The notes under the pieces are model-generated. The model did not search any database and was not told the DNA's origin. It saw nothing but the letters and a program-made list of their open reading frames with translations. The position numbers and the translations under genes were made by a program. From contig CP141132.1 in assembly GCA_035236585.1 (NCBI GenBank), positions 20,621,945 to 20,685,944 on the forward strand: DNA of 64,000 bases. Direction: 5' to 3'. The DNA comes from Warburgia ugandensis (lineage: Eukaryota; Streptophyta; Magnoliopsida; Canellales; Canellaceae). Numbering within the stretch: position 1 is the first letter of the stretch; each line of letters starts with the position of its first letter. Positions 1-11,801 of the stretch are shown here, one piece after another.

Positions 1-359
1 TAAGAACTTGGATACAAGAAGAAAGCAAAAATAAAGCAAAAGTTCCTTATGGATTGGATTAAATGTCTCTAACTTCTTCGCCATGCCAAATCTCCCCTTT
101 GAGTTCTATCCAAACTGCACTACTACCTTCAATCATTAACCATACAATGTCTTCTACTTGTTGTGTCACTCAACAATCAATTTGGACACCAATCAATATC
201 CACAACACAAGAGGGAACACTCACCACTCAAAAGCCCCATCTCAACCACATCCATACGTGAAACATATGTGTGTGGGTAATCAAAAGAGAAATATAGGGT
301 GATGTTTTGAATTAGGAGAGAGTGGAAGAGATGATAGGGATGCATGTAATAGAAAAGAG

Positions 360-1710
360 AGGTCGATCCCATGAGGAATCTTGCTAATTTGTTATGTTGA
401 TTGGCTGTTATTTAAACCACTTATCCTAATTAAAGAAAGATTGGATTTGATTTAAACCAAGACTTTAAATGATGTGGAAAAGAAAACATGCATGGATTAG
501 GAACATGAACTAAATGGAAACTTTTTAAAAACTAAAATTAGAAACTATCTAAAACTAAACTAAAGATGCACTTAATCTTAAATTACAACTAAGGAAACCT
601 AAACATGAGGTAAACTAATCTACAAAACATGCAAAACTAAGGAACAATCAACTATGGTGTGCATGGTGGGCGGGGGGGGAGGGTATGGAACTCTATAGAA
701 CTTATGCGTGGAAACCCCTTGGTCTTGTATGGATGTTTTCACTTCTTAAATTACTAGAATTCTATCCTAAGTAAAGGGGAAAGTAGAGATAAGGTTAGGA
801 AAAGATAGAGATAACATAGAAAGGGAATTAGTAGTAGGACTCTAGGAAAGTGGGTGGAAGGTGGTTGAATGGGTGAAACATGCAAAACTTAAGGGAGGGA
901 AGTGCCACTTTTTGAGGGAATTGGTGTGGAACTCCCTTCCTTAAAAGATATTTCATGTGGAAGGGTAGGAAAAGGAGAGTAAACAGAGGTAAAGATAAAG
1001 AAAGATGGGGAGATAGAGAGAAAAGAAAGAAAGGAAGAAAAGAAAGATTAAAAATTAAGACCCTTCTCCCATTGGTTTGTATGCATGCTATCTTCTTTTT
1101 AATTATCCTCTTGAAAATCACACTTTTAGCATGGATAATTGATTGAATTTCTCCTCCAATCGTGTGACTTTATATGGCATGGATTAGATGGCTTCAAGGC
1201 TTAATTTGATGACTCCTATAGCTTGGCTTCATGATTTACATCCTTGACTTCAATGGCTTGAATTGCTCAGCTTCTCCTAGCCTTTTCTTGATGGTTTAGG
1301 TGGCTTTCATGGCTTTACTTCACACAAAGGGGATGGATTTTGCATGGGCTCATTCTAATCACTTTTGATTCTTCCAATTGCTTCCTTGAACTCATTTTCT
1401 TGCATTGGAATAATCTTCAACTTTGCTTGATCTTGATCATCAATTCACATCTTAACTAATCTAAGTTGTTGGTTCATCATCTCCCTACATGCAAAAGATT
1501 AAATACCCTAATAAATTCTAAAAAATTATGATAATTCATATAATTTTTTGGATTATCTCCTGAACATGCAAAATATCAAACTTTTGAATCATTAGCTCAG
1601 AAACGCATGCATTATAAATTTTTAGAAAAATCCTACAATAATGCATTATAATTTATAACACATGGACTACCAGTTAGGTAATTTTTTTATACAAAATTGA
1701 ATACTCATCA
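360..1710 (-). mobile_element. Nested solo-LTR-like insertion related to element D
   Basis: On the minus strand it starts TGATGAGTATTC at 1710 and shares ordered motifs with the LTR of element D: a CTAATGAYTCAAAA block, a GATGGTGAACCAACAAC-like block and, at its other end, GATTCCTCATGGGATCGACC, which in D lies about 70 bases before the LTR end. A TATA-like TATAAAGTC lies at 1174-1166. It is flanked by 26-base direct repeats (334-359 and 1711-1736, one mismatch), far longer than the 5-base duplication an LTR element normally makes. The LTR end is missing its last bases, so this may be a truncated LTR or a recombination product rather than a clean solo LTR. Confidence 0.6.
1166..1174 (-). promoter_or_regulatory. 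TATA box of the nested LTR
   Basis: Minus-strand TATAAAGTC lies in mid-LTR, the position expected for a retrotransposon promoter at the U3/R border. This is inferred from motif and position only. Confidence 0.35.
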
Positions 1711-2526
1711 ATAGGGATGCATGCAATAGAAAAGAGTGAGATGGATAGATGTAATAAAGATACTGTGCTTGAATGGAATGGACAAAGAATGGTTGGTACA
1801 TTGAATGATGAAGAGAATGAGATGTTGGATGGGTATTGTGAGGAAGGGAAAGTGGGATGGTGGAGAGAGGTGGGATGCATGGAAAGCAAAAGGAATGGAT
1901 GGAAATAGGGGTGCGTGGAAGTGAGAAGACAAATGGGAAGGATTATCTCCCTCCTTTCTTCATCTCTCAATGTCCCAAGTCCTCTCCTTAGAGGTTTCAA
2001 TGTTCAAGCATAAGGGAATTGGGAATGGCTTCAACATTTCCTTCCTCCTCCTATCTCGTCACCTACTCTCTTCAAATAGCAACAAATCTTCTCTGTTTCT
2101 TTCTTTTTCCTTAGCCAATACTACCCTGTAAAGTTCCTCTAGATTACTCCCATTGGCCTTTATTTTCTCCCCTTTCTTTCTATTCTCTTTTCACTACTTT
2201 CCAACCCCTTAAAATCACATCTAAGTGTCATTGTAATTCCTATTTGTTTCTTTTTATGCACTCCCAACGTCCTTAAATCAATCTCATGCTCTATATCCCT
2301 TTTCTCTCATCTCCTATTTCAGCTTTAGGATGATGCACTACCCTATAATGAATAGTTGGGATTGTTTTCTTTGCTTTCCTTCTTCAAAAACATGTTGAAG
2401 TCCCTCTTGCTTCCTCTTCTTGAAATTACATTTTCTAGCTTCCTAAAATATCTCCTCAGGCCACCTTTTTTCTCTCCAGCGATAGTATTTCATGCTCCAC
2501 TTCAATCAACTTTTATTTTTCTCCAC

Positions 2527-2531
<5 letters not shown>

Positions 2532-2599
<68 letters not shown>
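2532..2599. repeat. (CT)n microsatellite
   Basis: About 34 uninterrupted CT units inside the U3 of element A's 3' LTR. The matching LTR fragment at 37460-38475 has no such tract, so it expanded in this copy. It creates an artefactual Ser-Leu repeat frame on the plus strand. Confidence 0.97.
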
Positions 2600-2603
<4 letters not shown>

Positions 2604-3146
2604 TGCTTTATTCCTATTGGTCTACAACTACATTCCCTTGATTCTCTTATGGAAAACACTTCCCATTGAGAAGGTAGTCTTCATGAGGGGCTTATTTTCT
2701 AAGTAGTTGCTCTTTAGCTAAACTCCATTGTGCATGACTCATTGTATAGCATGCTAGCTCTACTTAGAAGCTCCCTAAGGTGGTGTTTGGATGCATGCAT
2801 GCATGAGAAGTTGGCTCCCTTATCTTTTGGTAGTAACAGCCTATTTAGCAAGGATAAGGTTGGTCAATCTTTAGGATTTTTAATTACTCTAAATTTGATG
2901 AGGACACCCCCATAACATTCTAAACTTTGTGATTTCTTAGTTCTTGGCATGTGGGTGCTAAAAAATGCTAAATTGTAAGATAGCTCTCTTTTAATGTTTC
3001 TAGTTGTCGAAAATGTGAACTTTTCTCAATTATGTCTTAATCTTACAAAATGTAAATTGAACCCTAATTAGTAATAAATTAAGTAATCCAAGGGTTAAAA
3101 ATGCTAATTCTAGGGATATTAAAATGTAACATTTACCTATGTATCA

Positions 3147-3160
3147 AATACCCCCAGACT
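3147..3160 (-). other. Polypurine tract of element A
   Basis: Minus-strand GTCTGGGGGTATT lies immediately before the LTR start TGATACATAG. A G-rich purine tract abutting the 3' LTR is the plus-strand DNA primer of LTR retrotransposons. It fixes the LTR edge at 3146. Confidence 0.7.
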
Positions 3161-3504
3161 TACATTTTGCTAGTCCTCAAGAAAAACTACAATATAGAAA
3201 ATAAAGAATCTAAAAAGCCTAACCACTTTTGTCGGTATTATCTTCTGCATTTAGTATGTGCAGAAAACCTTCAAACCTTTAGGTTAGCCCTAGCGGACTA
3301 GTTATAGTTTTGTAAGGGTTTCAAGAAATGATACTTATAAATGTTTCAAAACACATAAATAAGTTCTTTAATTTTTCTTAGAGAATTTTCTTCCATTCAG
3401 TATACATTTAATATCTATCTTTAGCATGTTGATAAAAATGAATGTTAGTTGAAAATCCTACTCTTATGCTAAAGAAATTTCATCACTTACAAAATCTTAG
3501 AATA

Positions 3505-3544
3505 TGTGTGTGTGTGTGTGCGCGCGCGCGTGTGTGTGTGTGTG
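3505..3544. repeat. (TG)n(CG)5(TG)n composite microsatellite
   Basis: Alternating purine-pyrimidine tract: TG repeats, then five CG units at 3521-3530, then TG repeats. It lies in the non-coding 3' region of element A. Such tracts are prone to Z-DNA. The central CG block is unusual in otherwise CpG-poor DNA. Confidence 0.95.
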
Positions 3545-4854
3545 AATATAACCATCATATACACAATTGTCAGTATCTAAGTAAGCTATAACCTAAATTA
3601 CTATCCAAAAATATGGTTTAACTTTGAACCTTGCAAGATATAATCTAAACTCAAAAAGAACTCACTCAAAAGTGGGTAAAACTTTCATCAATATATGAGC
3701 TAAATAATGTATATGAAGGCCAAATTATCTCACTTATTTTATGTGAAAGAATGATAACTTAGAAAAAAGTAAGATAAATTGTCTCATGGAAAGGATACCA
3801 ACTATTAAAATGTTACATTCTACCACATCCAAGCTATACTACTAGTAGGATCAAGTTAGGTCTTTTACTAGAACAAAACATAAGGCTTAGGATAGGGTTA
3901 TCAAAGAAATTGTTTTGAAGAATATGCAAAGTCTTCTAATGAAGTATACACATTCTTCTTTTCACACATGAGAGTGAACATTCTTCTTTCCCTTGGTTAT
4001 CTTTTTATTTTATTTTTCACTTAACTTTGAATATAGCCTTTTTTTATGTTTGAATTTGTCTTCATTAAAGCATTTTGATGTTCACCTTCTAAACTATGTT
4101 GCTTATACTAATTTCTCAAGATATTTATCCAACCTTTTCCATATATTTCCAAAAAAAATGGGTAATGATATAATGTAGGGTTAAAATATGGGTAATGGTT
4201 AATTGGATAACAAGAAAAAGCAATAGTATAAAGGGTCAAAATGGACTAATAGCAAAAAATAACATAGGGCGAGCTAAAAGCTCTAGGTTAAACAAAGCTG
4301 ACCTATATCGTTTCCTAGGTTTCATATGACTTAAATATGTTTATGAACTCAAGAAATATGTAGTATAGTCTTTAAACGATATCTCAATAGTTGAACAAAA
4401 CAATGAATAATGAGACCAATTGCAAATTAATTCACAATAAAGAAAAATATGAATTTATGTATAACTATGACGAAGAAAGAGTGACTCTAATATCGTATGG
4501 GCTATAAGTCTTTACAAATTTTCTTTAGGATGGAGTTGTACTTACTCATTAACTTAAACTATGTATATGTGGATATTCTGCAATTAAGTTTTTTGAGTTT
4601 AATTTTTATGGAAAAACTTTAGAAAAATAATAATAAGATGAACTAATTATATACACATCTATTAACAAACTAAAGTCCAAAAATAACATTGAATTTTTTA
4701 GAAAATATGAATTCTCATTCTTGTAAAGTAACTTTCCACAAAAATCTAAAGAAAAATCCTTTTTATTTTCTTTTCTTTTTAAAAATAATTTTGACTTAAA
4801 AATGAATAAAAAGACTAAAATATTTACAATGAACACCTCAAATTTTGAAATACC

Positions 4855-4890
4855 CTACCCCCAAACTTAAATTAAACATTGTCCTCAATG
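4855..4890 (-). other. Conserved 3' G-rich block of element A
   Basis: Minus-strand CATTGAGGACAATGTTTAA followed by AAGTTTGGGGGTAGGG. Element D has the corresponding CATTGGGGAAAATG block at 25850-25890, also about 1.6 to 1.7 kb before its 3' LTR. This GGGGACAATG plus TTTGGGGG signature is common in plant Athila/Tat elements, which supports the family call. Its role is unknown; it may be an internal purine tract. Confidence 0.6.
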
Positions 4891-5418
4891 TTCAAAATTA
4901 AATACCATGGACAAATAAAATAGTAAAGATAAGTGAAAGGGTAGGAAGAAGTATACCTGCATGATAATAATGGTGTACAAAGTCCTGATGTGAACATTCT
5001 AATGCAAAATAAAGTACAATGATGTTAATGTAGATGCATATGAAATACTTACTCTAGTATACCCTAAACTAATACTAAGCAGGAAGGAGTATAAGAAAAC
5101 TCACTCCACTTCAAGACTTCACCGTAGTCCATATACATACACCATTCGATGGTCATTGGTAGATAATTGAATAGCATTGGAGATGAATTGTCCCAATTGC
5201 TATCAAATTGGGAAATATTATGTTGACATCTATTTGCTAAATGCCTCCTCTCTTACATTTTCATGTATGCTAGGACTAAGCTAGCTCTGCATGTCTTGAA
5301 AAGGTTGTACATTTTCCTCTTGATGCCAAGAAATGGCAGGCTTTAAACCCTCTTTATCCTCGATTATCTACAATGGAGCTGGTTGATGTCCTGTAGAAAC
5401 ATCAAGTCGCTCAGCTTC

Positions 5419-5601
5419 CTATTCTTTATCAAGGTTTAACGTACTGATAACAAGCAAGGTATTAGATGAACCTAAACTTTTATATGTTGAATTTTCAGGG
5501 CTAGGTGTTTGATCTAAATCACTTGGTTGTTCTTCAATAAGTGACTTAAGTGAAGTTTCAGGAAATGTAAGGGGCCCTACTTTCCATTTAGAAGTATCCA
5601 T
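5419..5601 (-). pseudogene. Protease-RT linker fragment of element A
   Basis: A 60-residue open frame starting MDTSKWKVGPL and ending in STLNLDKE. Element D encodes the collinear peptide at 22820-23010 (starting MDTSKW and ending SSNLDKE), where it lies between protease and reverse transcriptase. In element A the frame stops right after this point and no RT follows, so it marks the edge of the pol deletion. There is no reason to think it is translated alone. Confidence 0.6.
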
Positions 5602-5722
5602 TAAAGGTGCCGTATCTAGTAGAACATTAACTTTATCAATGAAGTTGTCTATATCAAAATCAAACTCAAAATGAGATAGACATGAATCAAGTGGATCATA
5701 ACTGGACGATGGTAGGGATGTG

Positions 5723-6163
5723 TTACACTAGACTCTCTATCATATGTATGCCAAAATGATAGTCAAATTCCAAGTGTGGTTGTCCAATATTAGAAACATT
5801 GAGCTTGATTTTCATGTTCTCAAAGGACAACTTCATAATTATATTCTTACAATTGATTATTGCATTAGAGGTGGCCAAGAAGGGCCTACTCAAAATGATA
5901 GGGATTTGACTATTAGGATTGGCTATAGGCTGGGTATCTAAGAGAAGAAAATCTTTGGGAAATAAAAACTTTTCAACATACATCAGTACATCCTCAACCA
6001 CATCATAAGGAATTTTAACTAATCTCCTAGTCAACTGCAATGTGTTGGTAGTCGGTTTCATCTTGCCTAAACCTAATTGCATATAGATAGAGTAAGGCAA
6101 CATGTTAACACTTGCCCTTAAATCAACTAATGCCCTATCAATTATGTGTTCCCCTATCCCCAA
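5723..6163 (-). pseudogene. Retropepsin domain of element A
   Basis: A 146-residue open frame with the plant gypsy retropepsin core ALVDLRASVNMLPYS at about residues 12-26 and the C-terminal ILSRPFLATSNAII segment that normally reads I-x-GRPFL. The family cleaves Gag-Pol polyproteins and uses an aspartate followed by Ser/Leu-Gly-Ala. Here the aspartate is kept but the following glycine is replaced by arginine (DLRAS, where element D has DLGAS), so activity is doubtful. It lies just downstream of the gag remnant on the same strand. The upstream frame has stops, so the ATG used here is only the first Met in the surviving frame. Confidence 0.75.
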
Positions 6164-6249
6164 TCATATGTTGGGGAACCCAGGATCCTTATATTCTGGT
6201 GGGGTATTGTGTTGATTATCAAGCTTACTTGATAAGCAAGAAAACACTT

Positions 6250-7931
6250 TTTTTCTTCTTTTTTTTTGCACATTAAGCTTTCGCTTCTATGTGCAGAGAC
6301 CTTTTAAAATTTTGGCATAAGAGGGAATTTCTTTGATTGAGTTGAGTAGTGGCATATTGATATTTACATGTCTAAATACATCTTATCTCATTGAAATTGG
6401 TTCCTTTCTTAGCCATATTCAAACACTGAGGATATGAAGACTTTGGAATATAAGCCTTTGGAAGTGGGAGATTTCTCTTTACCCTTCTGAGTCTTTGTAA
6501 GACTCTTATTCTCCTCACTTGCAGGGGAATCTTTAATCATGCCCACCTGATTATCTAAATGCTTATTACTCCTAAGTGTAGTAATAGATTTGACCTATTC
6601 ATGAAGCTTTTCTTCTTTTAATGAGTTTCCAATCTCAAACTACCCCTTATGGTTTGGTACAAGCAGACTAGAAAATTTGGCCTTTTCCCTTTCTGTAAGT
6701 GTACTAGAAATTTGACTCACTTATTCCATCTTAGCAATAGGTTGTGAGTGAGAATGCAAAGTTTGTTTTGTATCATTTTGAAATTCCATCAAACTTTACA
6801 TGAATAAACTAAGGGTGTCCACTAAAGATTGTTTCCTCTGTTGTGAAGGAAATTGCTCTGAAGGAGTAGGTTGCTATGAAACTGGGTTTCTATGGAAAGG
6901 TTGAGTAGGGAGGGTCCCAAGTTTTCCTCCTTGATGATTATTCTTTGATAATGAAAAATTGGAATGCTTAGCCAATCAAGGATGATAGATATGAGAATAG
7001 AGATTATTGCTAGGGTTTTTTAATGCATTTACTTGAACCAAAAAATATTTAGGAAATTTGGAGTCAAGCAGGCACAAAGCAATAGGATGCACTAGATTAG
7101 AATAAATGGAGCAAACTTTAACCTCATAGAAGATTCACTAACCAACATGAAAGCACCTATCCTTTGTGCTAAACTATCTATTATCAAGTTTGTGAGCCAA
7201 CATGTCTATCTTACTGTATAGATCTAGAGTAGCTCCTATTTCATATAAACTACCTTTTTCTGAGGTTGTGAATTTCTTTATATTCTATTTGAATAATCCC
7301 ATTGCTAGGAAGCTTTTAGTGAGTGTCTCAGAGAAATTCCAAGCCTCAATGTCACTCTTGATCATAAATACCCCACAATTAGCGACATTTATCATACATT
7401 GGTTTTGTGGTGTCAAAGCTTTGTAGAAATACTCCACCTATTGCCACTTCTCAAGGCTATGGTGTGGACACTTGATCAATAGATCCTTCCACCTTTCCCA
7501 ACATTCGTAAAAATGCTCACCTCTTTTTTGTTGAAAATTTATAATTTCCCTTATAAGGGCATTTGTTTTGAGGATGGAAATAATTTATTCATGAACTTCC
7601 TAGATAATTGCTCCCAAGATGTGATATATCCTCCCTCCAAAGAGTTCAACCATGCCTTTCACGTTGTCCTTTAAAGAGAAGGGAAATAGTCATATATTAT
7701 TGAATCATTTGAAAAATTATAGTATTTGAAAGTTGTACAAATGTCAAGGAATTCCATGACACGGTGATAAGGGTCCTAGACTATAGAATATAGGCAAAAG
7801 TTGAATCACTTTAGGTTTCAACTCGAAATGCTCTATATTAGTTGTAGGTAACACTATACATGATATTGCATTCTATTGAAGCAAACAGAGTAGTGTCTAA
7901 GTGGCTTAACTTGTATTACTTCATTTGCCAT
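6250..7931 (-). pseudogene. Gag remnant of element A
   Basis: Starts MANEVIQVKPLRHYS at 7931, the same position and style as the gag starts of B (13639) and C (36511). Recognisable pieces are FLDICTTFKYYNFSND and KAWLNSLEGGYITSWEQLS, separated by stops and frameshifts. Gag would form the virus-like particle that packages element RNA. No intact CCHC knuckle was found. Several stops interrupt the first 100 codons, so no full Gag can be made. Confidence 0.65.
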
Positions 7932-9345
7932 ATCTCTTGCAATGTTATCCAGATTAAGATGATTTCTTAACCCTTGCTAGTGATCCATTTGATCTTAGGA
8001 TCTATGAGTGCTAAATCAGGGTCAATGATCAATGACCATGCATACACCAATGTGGTGAGATAAGCTCAACTTTATATACGATGAAAGGTATTTATTGTAT
8101 ACAATGAAATAGTGCATTTTTATTTTCTACTAAACTAGGAAAACCTAAACTAAATGATGCAACCTATATGAAAAAATGATGCACATCCAAATAACACATA
8201 ATCAATCTAACCCTAAGGAAAACAAGCTAAAATTTTTATTTATCTTTAAATTTTGTAAGGGGGGTAGCTATTAATTATATTAACCTAAGTAGCTCCTCCT
8301 CTCTTTCAGACTTGTATTACTACTTACTAGTTAGATCATAACTAAATCAACTACTTCACACTCTCATTATTTAGTGGTAGGTAATCTGAGTCATTGAGTG
8401 TATTGGCAAACCTAGTCATTTAAATACCAAAGTAGTTGATTGGATCGAGGCCACTAGAGTGACAGTAGTCTGCCTTCTCCCAATATGGTCCTATGATCTC
8501 GTGGGCCAATATAGGACTCTTTTAATTAATTTTAAATTAATTTAAGGAAGGTTAGGGTGCGTTTCAAGAGATGATTAACCTAGGTGGGCCAAGATATGAT
8601 GATCAAATCTACCCTTGATCTTGCCAAGGTTATTGCCCTTACTAATTAATTTTTCATTACCATGGCAGTTTGATCAATCATATAGTCACCTTAAAGTAAA
8701 CATGTCTTAAATATGCAAGAAAGTAGTAGACTAATGCAACTACATATATTCCACTTAACAAAAGGTCAGGCCTCGATGATGGGACACTATAACCTAGATA
8801 GCCATGTCTATTAGTTATAGTTGAGCTTAGGCTATCCCTTGTTGAGTAGAGACTAAAAATGCAATAGTCCTAATTAAAATGCAAAAATTAAATTTTGAAT
8901 GCTAATTATATGATATTAAACAACCATCCAACAAGGCAAGCTAATTTGACATGCAAATCCTAATATAGGAAATGTAAGGAATTAGGATGGTTTACAGTGG
9001 GGACCTGGATAAAATTTTCTTGTACAAGGGTGAAACCATGTACAAACCGCCTCTTCTTCCAAGTTAGGATGTTTCACCCTTGACCTGTACTACTACAATC
9101 CTTTTTAAATGAATTGCAATTAAATAAAATACAATGTGTTCTCACTACAATTCACTCAAAATAAAAATAATGTCAGCAACTATCCTAATGAAATTCTACT
9201 CCAAATTGTTGCAAAAATAAAAAATAATTATAAGTATCCAGAAAATATAGTTATAATACAAAAAACTAACTAAAAATGCATGCAATCCTAAACTTCGATT
9301 AGTGGTAAAATAATTCAACCTAGATTCCAACTAAAATTTCATTAT
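7932..9345 (-). other. Long 5' leader of element A
   Basis: About 1.4 kb between primer site and gag start with no coding signal. Blocks match the leaders of B (13640-14848), C (35083-36510) and D (19061-20352), for example the region around CCACTAGAGTG at 8450 and the GTGGGCCAAG block near 8585. It contains the foldback at 8751-8849. Confidence 0.65.
8751..8849 (-). promoter_or_regulatory. Leader foldback of element A
   Basis: CCACTTAACAAAAGG (8751-8765) pairs imperfectly with CCCTTGTTGAGTAG (8836-8849). Inside it ACTATAAC (8786-8793) pairs perfectly with GTTATAGT (8814-8821). Elements C and D have the same arrangement in the same leader position. A structured RNA element is inferred; its function is not known. 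Confidence 0.5.
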
Positions 9346-9366
9346 GAGTCCCCTGCAATGGTGTTA
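9346..9366 (-). other. Primer-binding site of element A
   Basis: Minus-strand TAACACCATTGCAGGGGACTC lies next to the LTR end, in the style of the GGCGCCGTTGCCGGGGA primer sites of Athila/Tat elements. It is degraded relative to the typical motif, with TGGC changed to TAAC. Confidence 0.7.
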
Positions 9367-9375
9367 AGAACTTAA

Positions 9376-10783
9376 TGTGTTTTAATAATAATCATAAGTG
9401 CATACATCTATTGTAATATAGAAGGCACAAGTACGTGTCAACCCCATGAGATGTTAAATTATGAAATTAAAACTTTTAATTAAAATCTATGTTAAATCAC
9501 CTTATCCTAGCCAATGAATTTAATGATAAACAAGAAAATAAATATAAAAATACTAAAGAGAGTGAATTAATCAATTTTCTAAATTCTTGGATTTTCGAAT
9601 CCACCACACCAAATTCATGTACATTCAAAAATTAGGAAATCTTAGATTTAATACTACACATGCTAATAAAATAACATAGAAATGTCTACATTTTCTCAAT
9701 CCAAAGGTTTTGCCTAATTTAGTATATTGTTCAAGGCATAACTTCTCTTTTTAGGGCACCAATTATCTAAGAATTTATATACTAAATTAACTAATCTAAC
9801 ATATTTAGTTTATAACTATAGGAAACACATGATATTTTCTATGAAAAGAACACTAAACATATAAATTAGTTTGCTAATCCCAAAATGATATTTTAGCACT
9901 TTTTAAGTCTAAAATTACTTAACATGAATATCCCTAAAACTAGTATAGTTCATCCTATCCCTAAAAAAATTTCTAGCTACTCATATTCATTTTGAAACAT
10001 ATATGAAAAATTAAATCTAACAACATATTTTAAGTAAAGTTACAACTAATCAAAACTAATGCTACCAACAATGTAAAGCACAACTAACTAAAGAAATAAA
10101 AACTAAAATTTCATTAAAATGGAGATTATTACAAGAACTTGAATACAAGAAGAAAGCAAAAATAAAGTAAAACTCCCCTATGAATTGATTAGTTTTCACC
10201 GACTGCTTCTTCGTGTCTCCCAACAAATCTTGCCTTTGTGTTCTATCCAAATCGTGCTACCACATTTGATCATCAATCACATGATGTGTTTTACTTGTTG
10301 TGTTACTTAATAAGTAGATTGGACACCACCCAACAGCCACAATCCAAGAGGGAACACTCACCACTCAAAGTCTCATCTCAACCACATCCATGTGTGAAAC
10401 ATATGTGTGCATGTAATCAACAGAGAAATATAAGGTGATGCATTGAATCAAGAGAAAGAAAAAGAGATGATGAGGATGTGTGCAATAGAAAAGGGAGACA
10501 GATGTGTGTAATAGAGATATGGTTTGTGTAATGGAATGGAAAAAGAACATTTGGTGTGTTGAATGATGAAGAGATAAAGATGATGGATGGGTATTGTGAG
10601 GAAGGGAAAGAGGAATGGTGGGGAGAGGTGGTATGAGTGGAAAACAAAAAGAATGGATGTTAATAGGTGTCCATGGAAGTGAGAAGAAGAATGGGAAGGA
10701 TGGTGGATGTAAGGTAAAGAAAATAAATAGTGATGGTGATGCTTGTAATGCAAGGGAGAAAGAATGGAAGAGAAGGGAAATAG
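9376..10783 (-). mobile_element. Truncated 5' LTR of element A
   Basis: The LTR end (minus strand, ending AAAACACA) lies at 9376. The region 10142-10690 matches 1-359 plus 1737-1930 of the left LTR. The U3 half present at 1930-3146 is missing here: the sequence ends at 10783 where a Tekay-like LTR begins. CT/AG strand bias is strong in 10430-10783 and gives long but meaningless open frames. Confidence 0.7.
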
Positions 10784-11171
10784 TGTAACACCCGAGCAAT
10801 TTACGCTATTTTTAACAAAAATTGGACATTTTATGGGAAATAAAACTGTGTTAAATGTTTCACTTTATTTAAAATAGTAACCTAAGGAATTTGTGAGGAA
10901 ACTTGGTACCATTATATTTTTCTCAAAAAATGGAATCCAACGCTTCAAAGAACGCCGAAAACGGAGTTCGTATGAAGAAGTTACGGCCATTTAAAGATCA
11001 AGGGCAGTTCTGGAATTTAAACAGAAAAACGAAAAAGACGAAAAACGCAGGGGCCGTTTTGATAATGGCACCCCCTGTTGTCTTCTACCTCCAAACTTCT
11101 CCAGAAACCCTTTTTTCTCCCGATTTCTCCAGAACACACCAGGGAAAATGGCGGCACTGCCTTCTCCCCTC

Positions 11172-11179
11172 TATAAAAA
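11172..11179 (+). promoter_or_regulatory. TATA box of the solo Tekay-like LTR
   Basis: TATAAAAA in the context CCTCTATAAAAACCCC, about 390 bases into the LTR and just before the GC-rich block. This is the best-looking LTR promoter in the window. Confidence 0.55.
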
Positions 11180-11787
11180 CCCCATCTCCCCCCTCACAAA
11201 AACCTAATTCCTGGCGATTTTGGGACTGGGGTTTCCGGTAAAAACTGAAAACCCATCTCAACCCAGTTCCCTTTGCGTTTTCCGGCAACGGCCAAGCCCA
11301 AGTCAGGCTGACCATTACTATTTTCCCCATGACCCTCTCTTCTTTCCGGTCTTGGCAATGGGGTTTCCACCTTCATTGAGTTTTTCCAGCGACAAGGGTT
11401 TCAGAACTGGAATGGGCTCTACCACCGGCAATAGGCGTCCCCAAGTTGCCTAGGTAAGCCTGTTCTTCCCTCTCTCTTGGTTCTTCCCCTTTCAGGCCAG
11501 AACCGTGCTGAACCTAGCGTTTCCAGCCAGATTTCCTGGCTGGAAAACAACCCAGCCGGTTCCAACCAGCTTTGCACGAACCAAGCGTCCCAAGGACACC
11601 ATGCTCCACCTAGGCCTGGGACTGGGTCCCTGGCACGGGTTCCAGGAGTACGACAGTGCGTACACTATCCTAGGTGCAGCCTTCGGGTGCGCGCACGACA
11701 TGGGGCATGGGTCTTGGCTCGACCAGGATGCACGGGGTGCCCTAGGAGTTGAGACGCGCCATGCTACACCAAAGGCGCGTCCGTGTG

Positions 11788-11801
11788 ATGATGCGCATCA
11801 T
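11788..11801. repeat. 14-base perfect palindrome in a GC-rich block
   Basis: ATGATGCGCATCAT is self-complementary and is followed by further GCGCATCA and GCGCATGC motifs. Nearby, ACCAGGATGCACGGG occurs twice (11722-11736 and 11893-11907, 171 bases apart), so this part of the LTR may have arisen by duplication. Confidence 0.8.

Larger units (their letters stand above)
1..3146 (-). mobile_element. 3' LTR of Athila/Tat-like element A (left end outside window)
   Basis: Read on the minus strand, this LTR begins TGATACATAGG at 3146, directly after a purine tract. Bases 1-350 match 10142-10490 in the right-hand LTR of the same element in order and orientation, and 1737-1930 match about 10495-10690. 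The U3 part (about 1930-3146) matches 37460-38475 and, less well, 34390-34741. The copy is interrupted by a nested LTR at 360-1710 and contains a CT microsatellite. Its far end lies left of the window. I infer a 3' LTR because the purine tract adjoins it and the gag-protease remnants lie to its right in antisense. Family assignment rests on the shared primer-site and leader style of elements A to D. Confidence 0.75.
3147..9345 (-). mobile_element. Internal region of gag-protease-only Athila/Tat-like element A
   Basis: Minus-strand order from 9345 downwards: leader, gag remnant, protease remnant, a short linker seen after the protease in element D, then non-coding 3' region and polypurine tract. 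Reverse transcriptase, RNase H and integrase homology is absent: the frame after the linker (below 5419) runs into multiple stops without RT motifs, and only about 530 bases separate it from the 3' G-rich block at 4855. Element D has about 2.9 kb of pol between the same landmarks. Element A therefore looks like a non-autonomous deletion derivative, or an ancient internal deletion. Confidence 0.7.

Noticed and set aside
2356-2706. 116-residue plus-strand frame with Ser-Leu repeat
   Set aside because: Created by the CT microsatellite in an LTR; no domain and no counterpart frame in related LTRs.
10365-10799. 144-residue minus-strand frame and overlapping frames
   Set aside because: AG/CT strand bias in the LTR removes stops; composition is Ser/Leu/Phe/Pro-rich without motif and not conserved with 1674-2000.
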